From assembly GCF_029335315.1 (NCBI RefSeq), contig NZ_JARJLT010000298.1, positions 1 to 64,000 on the forward strand: 64,000 bases of DNA, written 5' to 3'. The stretch comes from Pseudomonas citronellolis (GTDB lineage Bacteria; Pseudomonadota; Gammaproteobacteria; Pseudomonadales; Pseudomonadaceae). Made by a program: the position numbers and the translations under genes. The notes beneath the pieces are model-generated. The model was given only the letters and a program-made list of their open reading frames with translations, made no database searches and was not told the origin of the DNA. This document shows, one piece after another, positions 30,101 to 43,644 of the stretch (position 1 is its first letter; each line of letters opens with the position of its first letter).

Positions 30101-31224
30101 TCAGGTACAACTCCCCGGCAACTCGGCGATCCAGCGCTCCAGCACTTCCAGGCCTTCCTTGTGCACCAGCGCGCGGCCCAGTTCCGGCATCATCTCGCCG
30201 GGCTTGTCGCTGCCGACGCGGTAGGTCAGCACGGACAGTTCCGGGTGGCCCGGGTGGATATCCTCGCGGCGCCCGCCGGTGCCGCCGCCGGCCGCCACCG
30301 GTTGCTTGCAGAAGCCGAAGTTGACCCCCAGCTGGGCGCTGGCGTCGATGTACAGCCCCGAGGTGCGCGCCGCGCCCTTGGGGTTGTGGCAGTGGCCGCA
30401 GTTGGCGTCGAGGTAGCTGCGCGCCTGCTTTTCCAGGCTCTCGCCGGCGCGCGGGTGGCCCCAGAGGGCGCTCTGCGGCACCTGCGCCAGCTCCGGCAGG
30501 CCCTGCAGGAAGCCGCGCGCCTGCCAGTGGCGGAGCTGGTTGTCGCTGCCCTCGGCATAGGCGAAGTCCTTGTTCAGGTGCCGCGCCTTCGGCCCCAGCG
30601 GGGCGATGCCGCCGCCCTTGTGCTCGGCGTGGCATTCGGAACACTGGTTGGCGTCCGGCACCATATAGGTGAAGGCCACCTTCTGCCCGGCCGCATCCTG
30701 CAGTTCCAGGGCCTGGCTGTCGCCGGCCAGCTCCAGGCGCGCTTCCTTCTGCTCGGCGTCCCACACGTAGGGCAGCGCCATCCAGCCGTCCTTCTGCTTG
30801 ACCAGCACGCGGGTCTCGACCAGGCGCACCTTCTTCAGCTCCAGGCCCTGCCGCGGGTCGCGGTCGTCCTGGGCGTTCTCCAGTAGCTGGCCATTACCGT
30901 CGGTGGGGTAGTAGAAGGTCTTGGTCAGCACCGTGCCCAGCGGGTAGTCGAAGTGGTCGTCGGCATACTTCGCCGACTGCCCCTCGGGCATCCAGATGGT
31001 GCGCAGCTTGTGGGCGTAGTCGGTGAACAGCGGGGTGTTGAGGTCATACGGCAGCACCTCGGGCGCCGGCGCGAGATGGCCGTCGCCCAGGTGCAACATG
31101 CCCCAGCCGCTGAGGGTCTGCGGGTAGTCGTCGCCCTCGGGCTGGTAGCGCGGCTTCGCCTCCTGCCCGCACCCGGCCAGCGCAACGGCCAGGGCGAGCG
31201 ACATCCAGGCGCAGGCGGCTCGGG

Positions 31225-31228
<4 letters not shown>
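30101..31228 (-). CDS. Diheme c-type cytochrome lipoprotein (SO_2930 / TIGR03806-like)
   Basis: A 375-residue lipoprotein: signal LALAVALAGC with the lipidated Cys at residue 20. Two heme c sites are visible, CSECH near 196-200 and CGHCH near 277-281. Around them are conserved stretches such as YDLNTPLFTDYAHKLR and FDYPLGTVLTKTFYYP. This matches the uncharacterised SO_2930-like diheme family, usually next to the beta-helix partner. Probably periplasmic and membrane anchored; electron partner and reaction are unknown. The start overlaps the beta-helix gene stop by four bases. Confidence 0.87.
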
Positions 31229-32475
<1,247 letters not shown>

Positions 32476-32608
32476 GGCGGGGTCTCCGGATGTTGTTCTT
32501 ATGATTCTGGAACTATAGTGCCAAAATGTTTCCGTGAATAGCCCCATGGTGGCGGGCGGCTATAGCGGACGGAGTCCGCTCCTACGAGGGTGGGAAGGGT
32601 GAGCCTGC

Positions 32609-32672
32609 AGGAAGTGAGCTTGCTCGCGAACGCTCCGCTGCGGAATCCATTCGCGAGCAAGCTCGCTCCTAC
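32609..32672. repeat. REP-type inverted repeat pair
   Basis: GTGAGCTTGCTCGCGAAC and its inverse TTCGCGAGCAAGCTCGCTCC around a short spacer, with CGGAGTCCGCTCCTACG just before. Sits in the 32476-32745 gap between the beta-helix gene and ygiQ. Confidence 0.8.
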
Positions 32673-32708
32673 AAAAGCGTCTGCGCTCGCCCTGGTCCCG
32701 CGCGGAAA

Positions 32709-32736
32709 CGAAAACGGGGCCTTGCGGCCCCGTCGG
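32709..32736 (-). terminator. Intrinsic terminator of the ygiQ-like gene
   Basis: Minus strand ACGGGGCC-GCAA-GGCCCCGT followed by TTTCG, ten bases past the ygiQ-like stop. Confidence 0.88.
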
Positions 32737-32745
32737 TCTGATCAC

Positions 32746-34998
<2,253 letters not shown>

Positions 34999-35048
34999 CA
35001 CGGGCACCGGGAATCTCGAATAATGGACGCGGAAAAACGCGGGCGCGG

Positions 35049-35057
35049 AATATAGCA
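35049..35057 (-). promoter_or_regulatory. Extended -10 promoter candidate for the ygiQ-like gene
   Basis: Minus strand TGCTATATT within an AT-rich patch that stands out from its GC-rich surroundings, about 50 bases before the ATG. No good -35 was found. Confidence 0.45.
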
Positions 35058-35144
35058 CAAATTTTGAGCAATTCCGACTCCCGCGCTGGGAATTCTGGGC
35101 CGTGACGGGACCCGCGCGGCGGCCCCTGGCGAGGCCGGCCCGGC

Positions 35145-36329
35145 CTACACGAACTGTGCGGCCGCGTAGCCCGAAGCCCAGGCCCACTGGAAGTTGAAGC
35201 CGCCCAGGTGGCCGGTCACGTCCAGCACCTCGCCGACGAAGTACAGGCCGGGGGATTTCAGCGACTCCAGGGTCTTGGACGACACCTCGCGGGTATCCAC
35301 GCCGCCCAGGGTGACCTCCGCGGTGCGGTAGCCCTCGGTGCCCGCCGGCACCAGTTGCCAGTCGCCCAGGCGCTCGGCGATGGCCTTGAGCTCGGCCGGG
35401 GTGTACTGCTTCATCGGTTTGGAAACGAACCACTGCTCGGCCAGCAGGCCGGCCATCTTCTTGGTGAAGAGGTCGGCGAGCAGCGTCTTCAGCTCACTGT
35501 TGGGGCGCTCGCGCTGCTGTTCGGCGAGCCAGCTCGGCAGGTCGAGCGCCGGCAGCAGGTCGATGCTGATGGTGTCGCCGGGCTGCCAGTAGGAGGAAAT
35601 CTGCAGGATCGCCGGGCCGCTGATGCCACGGTGGGTGAACAGGATGTTCTCGACGAAGCTCTGGCCGTTGCAGCTCACCCGGCAGTCCTCCACCGAGGTG
35701 CCGGACAGCTCCGTGCACAGGGTTTTCAGCTGCGGGTCGGTAATGGTGAACGGCACCAGCCCGGCGCGGGTCGGCAGCAGTTCGTGGCCGAACTGGCGGG
35801 CCACCTGGTAACCGAAGCCGGTGGCGCCCAGGGTCGGGATGGACAGCCCGCCGGTGGCGATCACCAGCGATTCGCAGCGGGCCATGCCGAGGCTGGTCTG
35901 CAGCTGGTAGCCGCCGTCGACGCGGGCGATCTCGCTGACCGAGGTGTTCAGGCGCAGGTCCACGCCCACCTGCTCGCACTCCGCCAGCAGCATCTCGAGG
36001 ATGTCGCTGGACTTGTGGTCGCAGAACAGTTGGCCGAGCTTCTTCTCGTGGTACGGCACGCCATGCTTGGCCACCAGGGCGATGAAGTCCCACTGGGTGA
36101 AGCGCGCCAGCGCCGACTTGCAGAAGTGCGGATTCTGCGAGAGGAAGTTGCTCGGCTCGCAGTACAGGTTGGTGAAGTTGCAGCGCCCACCGCCGGACAT
36201 GAGGATTTTCTTGCCGGCCTTGTTGGCGTGGTCGATCAGCAGCACCTGGCGACCGCGCGCGGCGGCGCTCATGGCGCACATCAGCCCGGCGGCGCCGGCG
36301 CCGATGATGATGACCTGGGACGTGAGCAC
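35145..36329 (-). CDS. HI0933/YhiN-family flavoprotein
   Basis: A 394-residue FAD-dependent protein of the HI0933/YhiN family. FAD site [21 protein letters not shown] is at the N-terminus, then the family tag [19 protein letters not shown], and the C-terminal [28 protein letters not shown] closes the FAD fold. Function is unknown in the family (a putative oxidoreductase). The GTG at 36329 gives [11 protein letters not shown] with AGGAA six bases ahead; longer starts add an Arg/Pro-rich tail with no family support. Confidence 0.9.
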   Translation of the reverse strand: MLTSQVIIIGAGAAGLMCAMSAAARGRQVLLIDHANKAGKKILMSGGGRCNFTNLYCEPSNFLSQNPHFCKSALARFTQWDFIALVAKHGVPYHEKKLGQLFCDHKSSDILEMLLAECEQVGVDLRLNTSVSEIARVDGGYQLQTSLGMARCESLVIATGGLSIPTLGATGFGYQVARQFGHELLPTRAGLVPFTITDPQLKTLCTELSGTSVEDCRVSCNGQSFVENILFTHRGISGPAILQISSYWQPGDTISIDLLPALDLPSWLAEQQRERPNSELKTLLADLFTKKMAGLLAEQWFVSKPMKQYTPAELKAIAERLGDWQLVPAGTEGYRTAEVTLGGVDTREVSSKTLESLKSPGLYFVGEVLDVTGHLGGFNFQWAWASGYAAAQFV

Positions 36330-36527
36330 GGTGATTTCCTCGCGAGCGTTGGGCCTGGCAGGCCGCACAAAGCGGCGCATGTTACCCCAACGGCGGGGGC
36401 GGTTTGCGTTCCCGGCGCGCCGCACGTCGGCGCCGGGCGCGGATCGCCGGCCGGGATATCACCGGGGCGCGTTTGCCCGGATAATGGCGGGCATTACGCT
36501 TTTCATTTTTTATCCTGGTAAGTCCGC

Positions 36528-38792
36528 ATGGAAATCAAGGTCAACTTTCTCGACAACCTTCGCCTGGAAGCCAAGTTCGACGACTTCACCGTGATCGCCG
36601 ACCAGCCCATCCGCTACAAGGGCGATGGCTCGGCGCCCGGTCCGTTCGACTACTTCCTCGCCTCCTCGGCGCTGTGCGCGGCCTACTTCGTGAAGTTGTA
36701 CTGCCAGACCCGCGACATCCCCACCGACAATATCCGCCTGTCGCAGAACAACATCGTCGACCCGGAGAACCGCTACAAGCAGGTCTTCAAGATCCAGGTG
36801 GAACTGCCGGCGGACATCTCCGAGAAGGACCGCCTGGGCATCCTGCGCTCCATCGAGCGCTGCACGGTGAAGAAGGTCGTGCAGACGGGGCCGGACTTCG
36901 TCATCGAGGAAGTGGAAAACCTCGACGCCGACGCCCAGGCGCTGCTGATGCTCGACACCGACGCCGGCGCCAGCACCTACATCCCGGGCAAGGACCTGCC
37001 GCTGGAACAGACCATCGCCAACATGTCGGGCATCCTCGCCGGCCTGGGCATGAAGATCGAGATCGCCTCCTGGCGCAACATCGTGCCGAACGTCTGGTCG
37101 CTGCACATCCGCGACGCGCAGTCGCCGCTGTGCTTCACCAACGGCAAGGGCGCGACCAAGGAAAGCGCGCTGGCCTCGGCGCTGGGCGAGTTCATCGAAC
37201 GGCTGAACTGCAACTTCTTCTACAACGACCAGTTCTGGGGCGAGGAGATCGCCAACGCGCCCTTCGTGCACTACCCGGACGAGCGCTGGTTCAAGCCCAG
37301 CCGCCAGGACGAGCTGCCGGCGGAAATCCTCGACGAGCACTGCCTGGCGATCTACAACCCGGACGGCGAGCTGCGCGGCTCGCACCTCTACGACACCAAC
37401 TCGGGCAACGTACAGCGCGGCATCTGCTCGCTGCCGTTCGTGCGCCAGTCCGACGGCAAGGTGGTGTACTTCCCGTCGAACCTGATCGAGAACCTCTACC
37501 TCAGCAACGGCATGAGCGCCGGCAACACCCTGGCCGAAGCCCAGGTACAGTGCCTGTCGGAAATCTTCGAGCGCGCGGTGAAGCGCGAAATCCTCGAGAA
37601 CGAACTGGCCCTGCCAGACGTGCCGCAGGAAGTGCTGGCCAAGTACCCCGGCATCCTCGCCGGCATCCGCGGCCTGGAAGAACAGGGCTTCCCGGTGCTG
37701 GTCAAGGACGCCTCGCTGGGCGGCGAATTCCCGGTCATGTGCGTGACCCTGATGAACCCGCGCACCGGCGGCGTGTTCGCCTCCTTCGGCGCCCACCCGA
37801 GCTTCGAGGTGGCGCTGGAGCGCAGCCTCACCGAGCTGCTCCAGGGCCGCAGCTTCGAAGGCCTGAACGACCTGCCGCAGCCGACCTTCGAGAGCGCCGC
37901 GCTGACCGAGCCGAACAACTTCGTCGAGCACTTCATCGACTCCAGCGGCGTGGTGTCGTGGCGCTTCTTCAGCGCAAAATCCGACTTCGAGTTCGTCGAG
38001 TGGGACTTCTCCGGCCAAGGAGAGGACTCCAACCTGCAAGAGGCCCAGACCCTGTTCGGCATCCTCGCCAACATCGGCAAGGAAGCCTACATGGCGGTCT
38101 ACGAGCACCTGGGCGCCAAAGCCTGCCGCATCCTGGTGCCGGGCTACTCGGAAATCTATCCGGTCGAGGACCTGATCTGGGACAACACCAACAAGGCCCT
38201 GGCGTTCCGCGAGGACATCCTCAACCTGCACCGCCTGGACGACGCCCGCCTGGAAGCGCTGCTGGAGCGCCTGGAAGGCTGCGAGGTGGACGACTACACC
38301 GACATCACCACGCTGATCGGCGTGGAGTTCGACGACAACACCGTCTGGGGCCAACTGACCCTGCTCGAACTCAAGCTGCTGATCTGCCTCGCCCTGGAGC
38401 GCTTCGACGAGGCCAAGGAGCGGGTGGAGATGTTCCTCCAGTACAACGACAACACCGTCGAGCGCGGCCTCTTCTACCAGGCCCTGAACCTGGTGCTGGA
38501 GGTGCAGCTGGATGACGACCTGGAAATCGCCGACTACGAGGCCAACTTCCGCCGCATGTTCGGCGACGAGCGCATGGACGCCGCGCTGGGCTCGCTGGAC
38601 GGCAGCGTGCGCTTCTATGGCCTGACCCCGACCAACCTGCAGCTGGAAGGCCTCGACCGGCACCTGCGCCTGCTGGAAAGCTACAAGAAGCTGCACGCGG
38701 CGCGGGCCCGGATGGTACCCACGCAGGGCAGCGAAGCCCAAGCCGGCGCCGGCCTGAAGCCACGCCGCCTGGCGATTCGCAGGCCGAAGTGA
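36528..38792 (+). CDS. OsmC-YcaO fusion protein
   Basis: A 754-residue two-domain protein. Residues 1-140 form an OsmC-like domain (GSAPGPFDYFLASSALCAAYFVKLYC, with SIERCTVKK supplying the second Cys of the peroxidase pair). Residues about 165-560 are a YcaO domain with the ATP-site patterns GATKESALASALGEFIERL and EAQVQCLSEIFERAVK. The C-terminus is helical, as in E. coli-type YcaO (LTLLELKLLICLALERFDEAKERVEMFLQY). YcaO enzymes activate amide backbones; the E. coli-type has been linked to RimO-dependent methylthiolation of S12. No precursor peptide or TfuA partner is adjacent, so a RiPP role is not favoured. Confidence 0.92.
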   Translation: MEIKVNFLDNLRLEAKFDDFTVIADQPIRYKGDGSAPGPFDYFLASSALCAAYFVKLYCQTRDIPTDNIRLSQNNIVDPENRYKQVFKIQVELPADISEKDRLGILRSIERCTVKKVVQTGPDFVIEEVENLDADAQALLMLDTDAGASTYIPGKDLPLEQTIANMSGILAGLGMKIEIASWRNIVPNVWSLHIRDAQSPLCFTNGKGATKESALASALGEFIERLNCNFFYNDQFWGEEIANAPFVHYPDERWFKPSRQDELPAEILDEHCLAIYNPDGELRGSHLYDTNSGNVQRGICSLPFVRQSDGKVVYFPSNLIENLYLSNGMSAGNTLAEAQVQCLSEIFERAVKREILENELALPDVPQEVLAKYPGILAGIRGLEEQGFPVLVKDASLGGEFPVMCVTLMNPRTGGVFASFGAHPSFEVALERSLTELLQGRSFEGLNDLPQPTFESAALTEPNNFVEHFIDSSGVVSWRFFSAKSDFEFVEWDFSGQGEDSNLQEAQTLFGILANIGKEAYMAVYEHLGAKACRILVPGYSEIYPVEDLIWDNTNKALAFREDILNLHRLDDARLEALLERLEGCEVDDYTDITTLIGVEFDDNTVWGQLTLLELKLLICLALERFDEAKERVEMFLQYNDNTVERGLFYQALNLVLEVQLDDDLEIADYEANFRRMFGDERMDAALGSLDGSVRFYGLTPTNLQLEGLDRHLRLLESYKKLHAARARMVPTQGSEAQAGAGLKPRRLAIRRPK

Positions 38793-38936
38793 GCCTCACC
38801 GGCCGGCCCGGCGCCCACGCCAGGCCGGCCGCGCACAAAGCGGTGAATGGCGCGCACAGGGAAGTGGCCAGTGGCTATACTGCGTCCACTAAAAACAAAG
38901 TCCCGGCCACTCAGCCGGACACAGGGAGTGTGCGTC

Positions 38937-40814
38937 GTGCGCTGGCTATCGGTTGTAGTGATGCTGCTGTTGTGGCCGCTCGCGCAGGTTTGGGCCCAGC
39001 CTCTGGCGCTCGACGAGGCTTCCAGCGGGAGCTCGCTGAACGATGCCGTCGTGCTGCTGGAGGATCGCGGCCAGCACCTCGATCTCGATCAGGTGCGCGC
39101 CCATGACGATGACTTCCAACCCGCCAACGGTCGCACCAGCGTCGGCCAGAGCCCCAACCCCTGGTGGCTGCGCCTTGACCTGGAGCGGCGCGCCACGCCC
39201 GAGGGTGGCTGGTGGCTGGAGGTGGATGCGGTCAACCTGCAGCAGTTGAGCCTGTACCTGCCCGATGGCCACGGCGGCTATCGCGAGCTGCGCTCGGGCG
39301 AGGCCGAGCCCTTCGCCGAGGGCCGCGACCGCACCTACCGGCGCCCGGTATTCCGCCTTCCGGAAGGTACGGGGCCGCTGCGCCTCTACCTGCGCGCGCA
39401 GGACCCGGCCGGCAACTCCTTCCCGCTGCGCATCTGGTCGCTGGACGGCCTGCAGGATCACCGCGCGGAGACCAACCTGTTCCTCGGCGTGGTCTACGGC
39501 CTGATCGCTGCGCTGCTGCTGTACAACCTGTTCATCCTGGTCAGCCTGCGCGACCGCGCCTACCTCTGGTACGTGCTCACCACCGGCTTCGCCCTGCTGT
39601 TCAGCATGGGCATGACCGGCCACGCCTTCGAGTACCTCTGGCCCGGCGACGCCGTGCCCTGGTGGCTGAACCGCATCACCCTGCCCTCGCTGTGGGGCCT
39701 GTGCGTCACCCGCTTCACCCAGACCCTGCTGCAGACCCGGCGCAACGTGCCCTGGGCGCACCACATGCTGACTCTGAACTGCTCCATCTACGTCGCCTCG
39801 GTGCTGCTCAACGCCTTTGTCGGCCGCTACGAAGCCGGCCTGGTCCTGGCCGTCACCACCCTGGTCGGCGTCCCGGCGGCGCTCGGCGCGGCCGTCACCC
39901 GCTCGTTGCAGGGCTCGTTCCCGGCGCGCCTGTACCTGGTGGGCTTCGGCCTGGTGCTGTCCAGCGTCAGCATCTCGGTGATGCGCGCGCTCGGCGTGGT
40001 GCAACCGTCGCCGACCACCGCCTACCTGTTCCCGGTCTCGGTGGCCATGGAGTCCATCCTGTTCTCCTTCGCCCTGACCTCGCGCATCCAGGAACTCAAG
40101 CGCGAAAAAGCCCTGGCCCAGGAACAGGCGATTCGCGAGAAGAGCGCGCGCATGACCCTGCTGCAAAGCGCCCAGACCGATCTGGCCCAGGCGGTGGCGG
40201 CGCGCACTGCCGAGCTGACCGAATCCAACCAGCTGCTGCTGGAGCGCGAGGCCCAGCTACGCCACGCCGCGCATTACGACCCGCTCACCGGCCTGCCCAA
40301 CCGGCGCTACCTGGTGGAGCACGCCGAGCAGGCGCTGCAGCACGCCCAGCAGCACGCCGAAAGCCTGGCGCTGATGCTCATCGACCTCGATCACTTCAAG
40401 CCGATCAACGACACCTACGGCCACGATGCCGGTGACTTCATGCTGCAGCACGTCGGCCATCGCCTGCGCCAGTGCGTGCGTTCCAGCGACTGCGTGTCGC
40501 GCCTGGGCGGCGACGAGTTCGCCGCGCTGATCGCCGGTCCCGACGCCGAGGGCCACGCCCGCGAGATCGCCGTGCGCCTGCTCAGCGAACTGTCGCGGCC
40601 GGTGCAGTTCGAGCAACTGGAGCTGCGCATCACCCCGAGTATCGGCGTGGCGATCTACCCGCGGCACGCGCTGCAGTTCGCCAAGCTGTACAAGGCGGCG
40701 GACCAGGCGCTGTACGAGGTGAAGGGCAGCGGCCGGGCCAGCTACGCGCTGGCCGGCGACGACGAGGGCGATTCCTGGCTGGAGACGCTGAAGGCGTCGG
40801 ACCGCCTGGTCTAG
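38937..40814 (+). CDS. nicD: 7TMR-DISM sensor diguanylate cyclase (NicD-like)
   Basis: A 625-residue membrane diguanylate cyclase: signal-like N-terminus, 7TMR-DISMED2 periplasmic domain (residues about 20-160, WWLEVDAVNLQQLSLYLPD), seven membrane segments (about 180-375), a short coiled coil, then GGDEF with the active-site GGDEF at 524-528 and an I-site RSSD five residues earlier, so product inhibition is expected. Architecture and place next to alr match P. aeruginosa NicD, a sensor in biofilm dispersal. The GTG at 38937 is chosen for the AGGGAG eight bases before it. It ends four bases into the convergent alr stop. Confidence 0.88.
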   Translation: MRWLSVVVMLLLWPLAQVWAQPLALDEASSGSSLNDAVVLLEDRGQHLDLDQVRAHDDDFQPANGRTSVGQSPNPWWLRLDLERRATPEGGWWLEVDAVNLQQLSLYLPDGHGGYRELRSGEAEPFAEGRDRTYRRPVFRLPEGTGPLRLYLRAQDPAGNSFPLRIWSLDGLQDHRAETNLFLGVVYGLIAALLLYNLFILVSLRDRAYLWYVLTTGFALLFSMGMTGHAFEYLWPGDAVPWWLNRITLPSLWGLCVTRFTQTLLQTRRNVPWAHHMLTLNCSIYVASVLLNAFVGRYEAGLVLAVTTLVGVPAALGAAVTRSLQGSFPARLYLVGFGLVLSSVSISVMRALGVVQPSPTTAYLFPVSVAMESILFSFALTSRIQELKREKALAQEQAIREKSARMTLLQSAQTDLAQAVAARTAELTESNQLLLEREAQLRHAAHYDPLTGLPNRRYLVEHAEQALQHAQQHAESLALMLIDLDHFKPINDTYGHDAGDFMLQHVGHRLRQCVRSSDCVSRLGGDEFAALIAGPDAEGHAREIAVRLLSELSRPVQFEQLELRITPSIGVAIYPRHALQFAKLYKAADQALYEVKGSGRASYALAGDDEGDSWLETLKASDRLV

Positions 40815-41887
40815 GACTGGTAGCGGCGCGGGACGCGCGCGGTGACCTTGGTCAGCAGCTCGTAGCCGATGGTGCCGGCGTGGGTCGCCACTTCGTCGAC
40901 CGGCAAGTGCGCGCCCCACAGCTCGACGGCGGCGCCGACGCCGACCTCCGGCAGGTCGGTGAGGTCCACCGCCAGCATGTCCATCGACACCCGCCCGGCC
41001 AGGGGCGCGCGGCGACCGTCGACCAGCACCGGCGTGCCGCTGGGCGCGTGGCGCGGGTAGCCGTCGGCATAGCCGCAACTGATCGTACCGATGCGCGACG
41101 GCCGCGCGGCCACCCAGGTGGCGCCGTAGCCCACGCTCTCCCCCGCAGCCACCTCGCGCACCGCCATGACCTGCGCGCGCAGGCTCATGACCGGGCGCAG
41201 GCCCATCTCGGTCGCGCCCAGGTCGGCGAAGGGCGAGGCGCCGTAGAGCATGATGCCCGGGCGAATCCAGTCCATGTGCGCGGCGGGAATGCCCAGCACG
41301 GCGGCGGAGTTGGCCAGCGAGCGCTGGTCGAAGTCCAGGTCGAGCAGGCCGAGGAAGCATTCCAGTTGGTCTTCGGTCAGCGTATGGCCGCGCTCGTCGG
41401 CGCAGGCGAAGTGGCTCATCAGGTTCAGCTCGGCGACCTGCGGCGCGCTGCGCTGCGCAGCGAAGGCGGCGCGCACGGCGGCGGCGGAGAAGCCCAGGCG
41501 ATGCATTCCCGAATCCAGCTTGAGCCAGACGTTGAGCGGCGCCGGCAGCTGGCTGGCGAGCAGGTTGGCGAGTTGTTCCGGCCCCTGCACGGCAACATCC
41601 AGGCGCAGTTGGGCGGCGACCAGGAACTCGCTCGGCTCGAAGCAGCCCTCCAGCAGCAGGATTCGCGCGTGGGCGTGCAATGCGCGGACCTCGGCGGCCT
41701 CTTCCAGGCAAGCCACGGCGAAACCGTCGGCGTCATCGCGCAGCGCGGTGACCACCTCGCGCACGCCGTGCCCGTAGGCGTTGGCCTTGACCACGGCGAA
41801 GGCCTCGCGGCCCGGCGCGCAGCGCTTGGCCAGGGCGTAGTTGTGCTGGAGGGCGGAAAGGTCAATATGGGCGACGAGAGGGCGCAT
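40811..41887 (-). CDS. alr: Alanine racemase
   Basis: A 358-residue PLP-dependent alanine racemase making D-Ala for peptidoglycan. The PLP lysine lies in AVVKANAYGHG near residue 34, the catalytic Tyr in GYGATWV in the C-terminal domain, and VSMDMLAVDL is the conserved domain-interface motif. Gene order alr-dnaB matches P. aeruginosa. Confidence 0.96.
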   Translation of the reverse strand: MRPLVAHIDLSALQHNYALAKRCAPGREAFAVVKANAYGHGVREVVTALRDDADGFAVACLEEAAEVRALHAHARILLLEGCFEPSEFLVAAQLRLDVAVQGPEQLANLLASQLPAPLNVWLKLDSGMHRLGFSAAAVRAAFAAQRSAPQVAELNLMSHFACADERGHTLTEDQLECFLGLLDLDFDQRSLANSAAVLGIPAAHMDWIRPGIMLYGASPFADLGATEMGLRPVMSLRAQVMAVREVAAGESVGYGATWVAARPSRIGTISCGYADGYPRHAPSGTPVLVDGRRAPLAGRVSMDMLAVDLTDLPEVGVGAAVELWGAHLPVDEVATHAGTIGYELLTKVTARVPRRYQS

Positions 41888-42221
41888 GGGATTCCGGCTT
41901 CAGGCTGCGGGCGAAGAGCGGGGAGCATAACCGCACCGCCGCCACCGTGGCAGGAAAAACGCGGCTGTATCTGTGGGTTGCTTGCGCAGGAAAGAGGGGA
42001 AGCCTGGAGGCATGCGCGAGCAAGCTCGCTCCTCCGCTGGGCGTGGCACCCGCTCATGAGTACGACTGACGTCCGGCCCTCCGCGAGGCCCCTATCATCG
42101 GAGTCGCTGGGCTCCCGCGTTCGCGGGAGTGACGGGTTTGGCCTGGGTGCGGACTATACCAGCGTCGTCCCCGCGAACGCGGGGATCCAGCGACGTGGAC
42201 ACCGCACCTCGCGGGAGCGGC
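41888..42221. other. alr / dnaB gap with repeats
   Basis: 334 bases without a gene. Contains a lone REP arm GCGCGAGCAAGCTCGCTCC (42014-42032) and a CCCGCG-family inverted repeat pair at 42104-42193. Nothing else recognisable. Confidence 0.65.
42104..42193. repeat. CCCGCG-family inverted repeat pair
   Basis: Two hairpins, GCTCCCGCGTTCGCGGGAGTG and CGTCCCCGCGAACGCGGGG in outline, flanked by outer arms TCGCTGGG and CCAGCGA. A common interspersed element type in pseudomonads; placed just past the dnaB stop. Confidence 0.75.
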
Positions 42222-43616
42222 TTATTCGTCTTCGAAGTTGTACATGCCCGGCGCGAGGTTGTCGAAGCGGCTGTACTTGCCGAGGAAGGCCACGCGCACC
42301 GTGCCGATGGGGCCGTTACGCTGCTTGCCGATGATGATTTCGGCGACGCCCTTGAACTCGGTCTCCGGGTGATACACCTCGTCGCGGTAGACGAACATGA
42401 TCACGTCGGCGTCCTGCTCGATCGCCCCGGATTCGCGGAGGTCGGAGTTCACCGGGCGCTTGTTCGGACGCTGTTCCAGCGAGCGGTTGAGCTGCGACAG
42501 CGCCACCACCGGGCAGTTGAATTCCTTGGCCAGCGCCTTGAGCGAGCGGGAGATCTCGGAGATCTCGTTGGTCCGGTTGTCGCCGGAGGAACCGGGGATC
42601 TGCATCAACTGCAGGTAGTCCACCATGATCAGGCCGATTTCGCCGTGCTCGCGGGACAGGCGACGGGTACGCGCGCGCATCTCCGACGGCGAGATGCCGG
42701 CGGTGTCGTCGATGAACAGCTTGCGGTCGTTGAGCAGGTTCACCGCCGAGGTCAGGCGTGGCCAATCGTCGTCGTCCAGCTTGCCCGAACGGACCTTGGT
42801 CTGGTCGATGCGCCCCAGCGACGCGAGCATACGCATCACGATGGAGTCGGAGGGCATCTCCAGGGAGTACACCAGGATCGCCTTGTCGCTGCGCATCAGG
42901 GCGTTCTCCACCAGGTTCATGGCGAAGGTGGTCTTACCCATGGACGGACGGCCGGCGACGATGACCAGGTCGGCCGGCTGCAGGCCGCTGGTCTTTTCAT
43001 CGAGGTCGGTGAAGCCGGTGGAGATACCGGTCAGCGCCTCGTCGGTGTTGAACAGGTGGTCGATGCGGTCGATGGTCTTCGCCAGGATGTCGCCGATGCC
43101 CACCGGGCCGCCGGTCTTCGGGCGCGCCTCGGCGATCTCGAAGATCTTCCGCTCGGCTTCGTCGAGCACCTCGTTGGCGCTGCGGCCCTCGGGGTTGAAG
43201 GCGCTGTCGGCGATGTCGCTGCTGATGCCGATCAGCTGGCGCAGGGTGGCGCGCTCGCGAATGATCTGCGCGTAGGCCTTGATGTTCGCCACCGACGGGG
43301 TGTTCTTCGCCAGCTCGGCCAGGTAGGCCAGGCCGCCGATCTGCGACAGTTGGCCTTCGCGCTCCAGCAGCTCGGACAGGGTCACCACGTCGATCGGCTG
43401 GTTGCCTTCGGCGAGCTTGTACACCGCGCGGAAGATCAGGCGATGGTCGTGGCGATAGAAATCGCCGTCGGACACCGCGTCCGACACCCGCTCCCAGGCG
43501 TTGTTGTCGAGCATCAGGCCACCCAGCACCGCCTGCTCGGCTTCGATCGAATGCGGCGGCACCTTGAGGGCTGCCGTTTGCAGGTCGTACTGCTCGGGGA
43601 CGGTGATGTCGTTCAT
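42222..43616 (-). CDS. dnaB: Replicative DNA helicase DnaB
   Basis: A 464-residue DnaB. The N-terminal domain (residues 15-120; PHSIEAEQAVLGGLMLDNNAWERV) binds primase, and the RecA-like C-terminal domain has Walker A GRPSMGKT at 222-229, Walker B LIMVDYLQLM and ALSQLNRSLEQRPNKRP, the conserved arginine-finger region. It unwinds DNA at the fork as a hexamer. The hinge is intact and no intein is present. Confidence 0.97.
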   Translation of the reverse strand: MNDITVPEQYDLQTAALKVPPHSIEAEQAVLGGLMLDNNAWERVSDAVSDGDFYRHDHRLIFRAVYKLAEGNQPIDVVTLSELLEREGQLSQIGGLAYLAELAKNTPSVANIKAYAQIIRERATLRQLIGISSDIADSAFNPEGRSANEVLDEAERKIFEIAEARPKTGGPVGIGDILAKTIDRIDHLFNTDEALTGISTGFTDLDEKTSGLQPADLVIVAGRPSMGKTTFAMNLVENALMRSDKAILVYSLEMPSDSIVMRMLASLGRIDQTKVRSGKLDDDDWPRLTSAVNLLNDRKLFIDDTAGISPSEMRARTRRLSREHGEIGLIMVDYLQLMQIPGSSGDNRTNEISEISRSLKALAKEFNCPVVALSQLNRSLEQRPNKRPVNSDLRESGAIEQDADVIMFVYRDEVYHPETEFKGVAEIIIGKQRNGPIGTVRVAFLGKYSRFDNLAPGMYNFEDE

Positions 43617-43644
43617 GGGCTCGCTGTGCAGAAATCAGGGGAAG

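Noticed and set aside
36528-38792. RiPP gene cluster around the YcaO protein
   Set aside because: No small precursor frame, TfuA, protease or exporter lies nearby; neighbours are unrelated flavoprotein and c-di-GMP genes.
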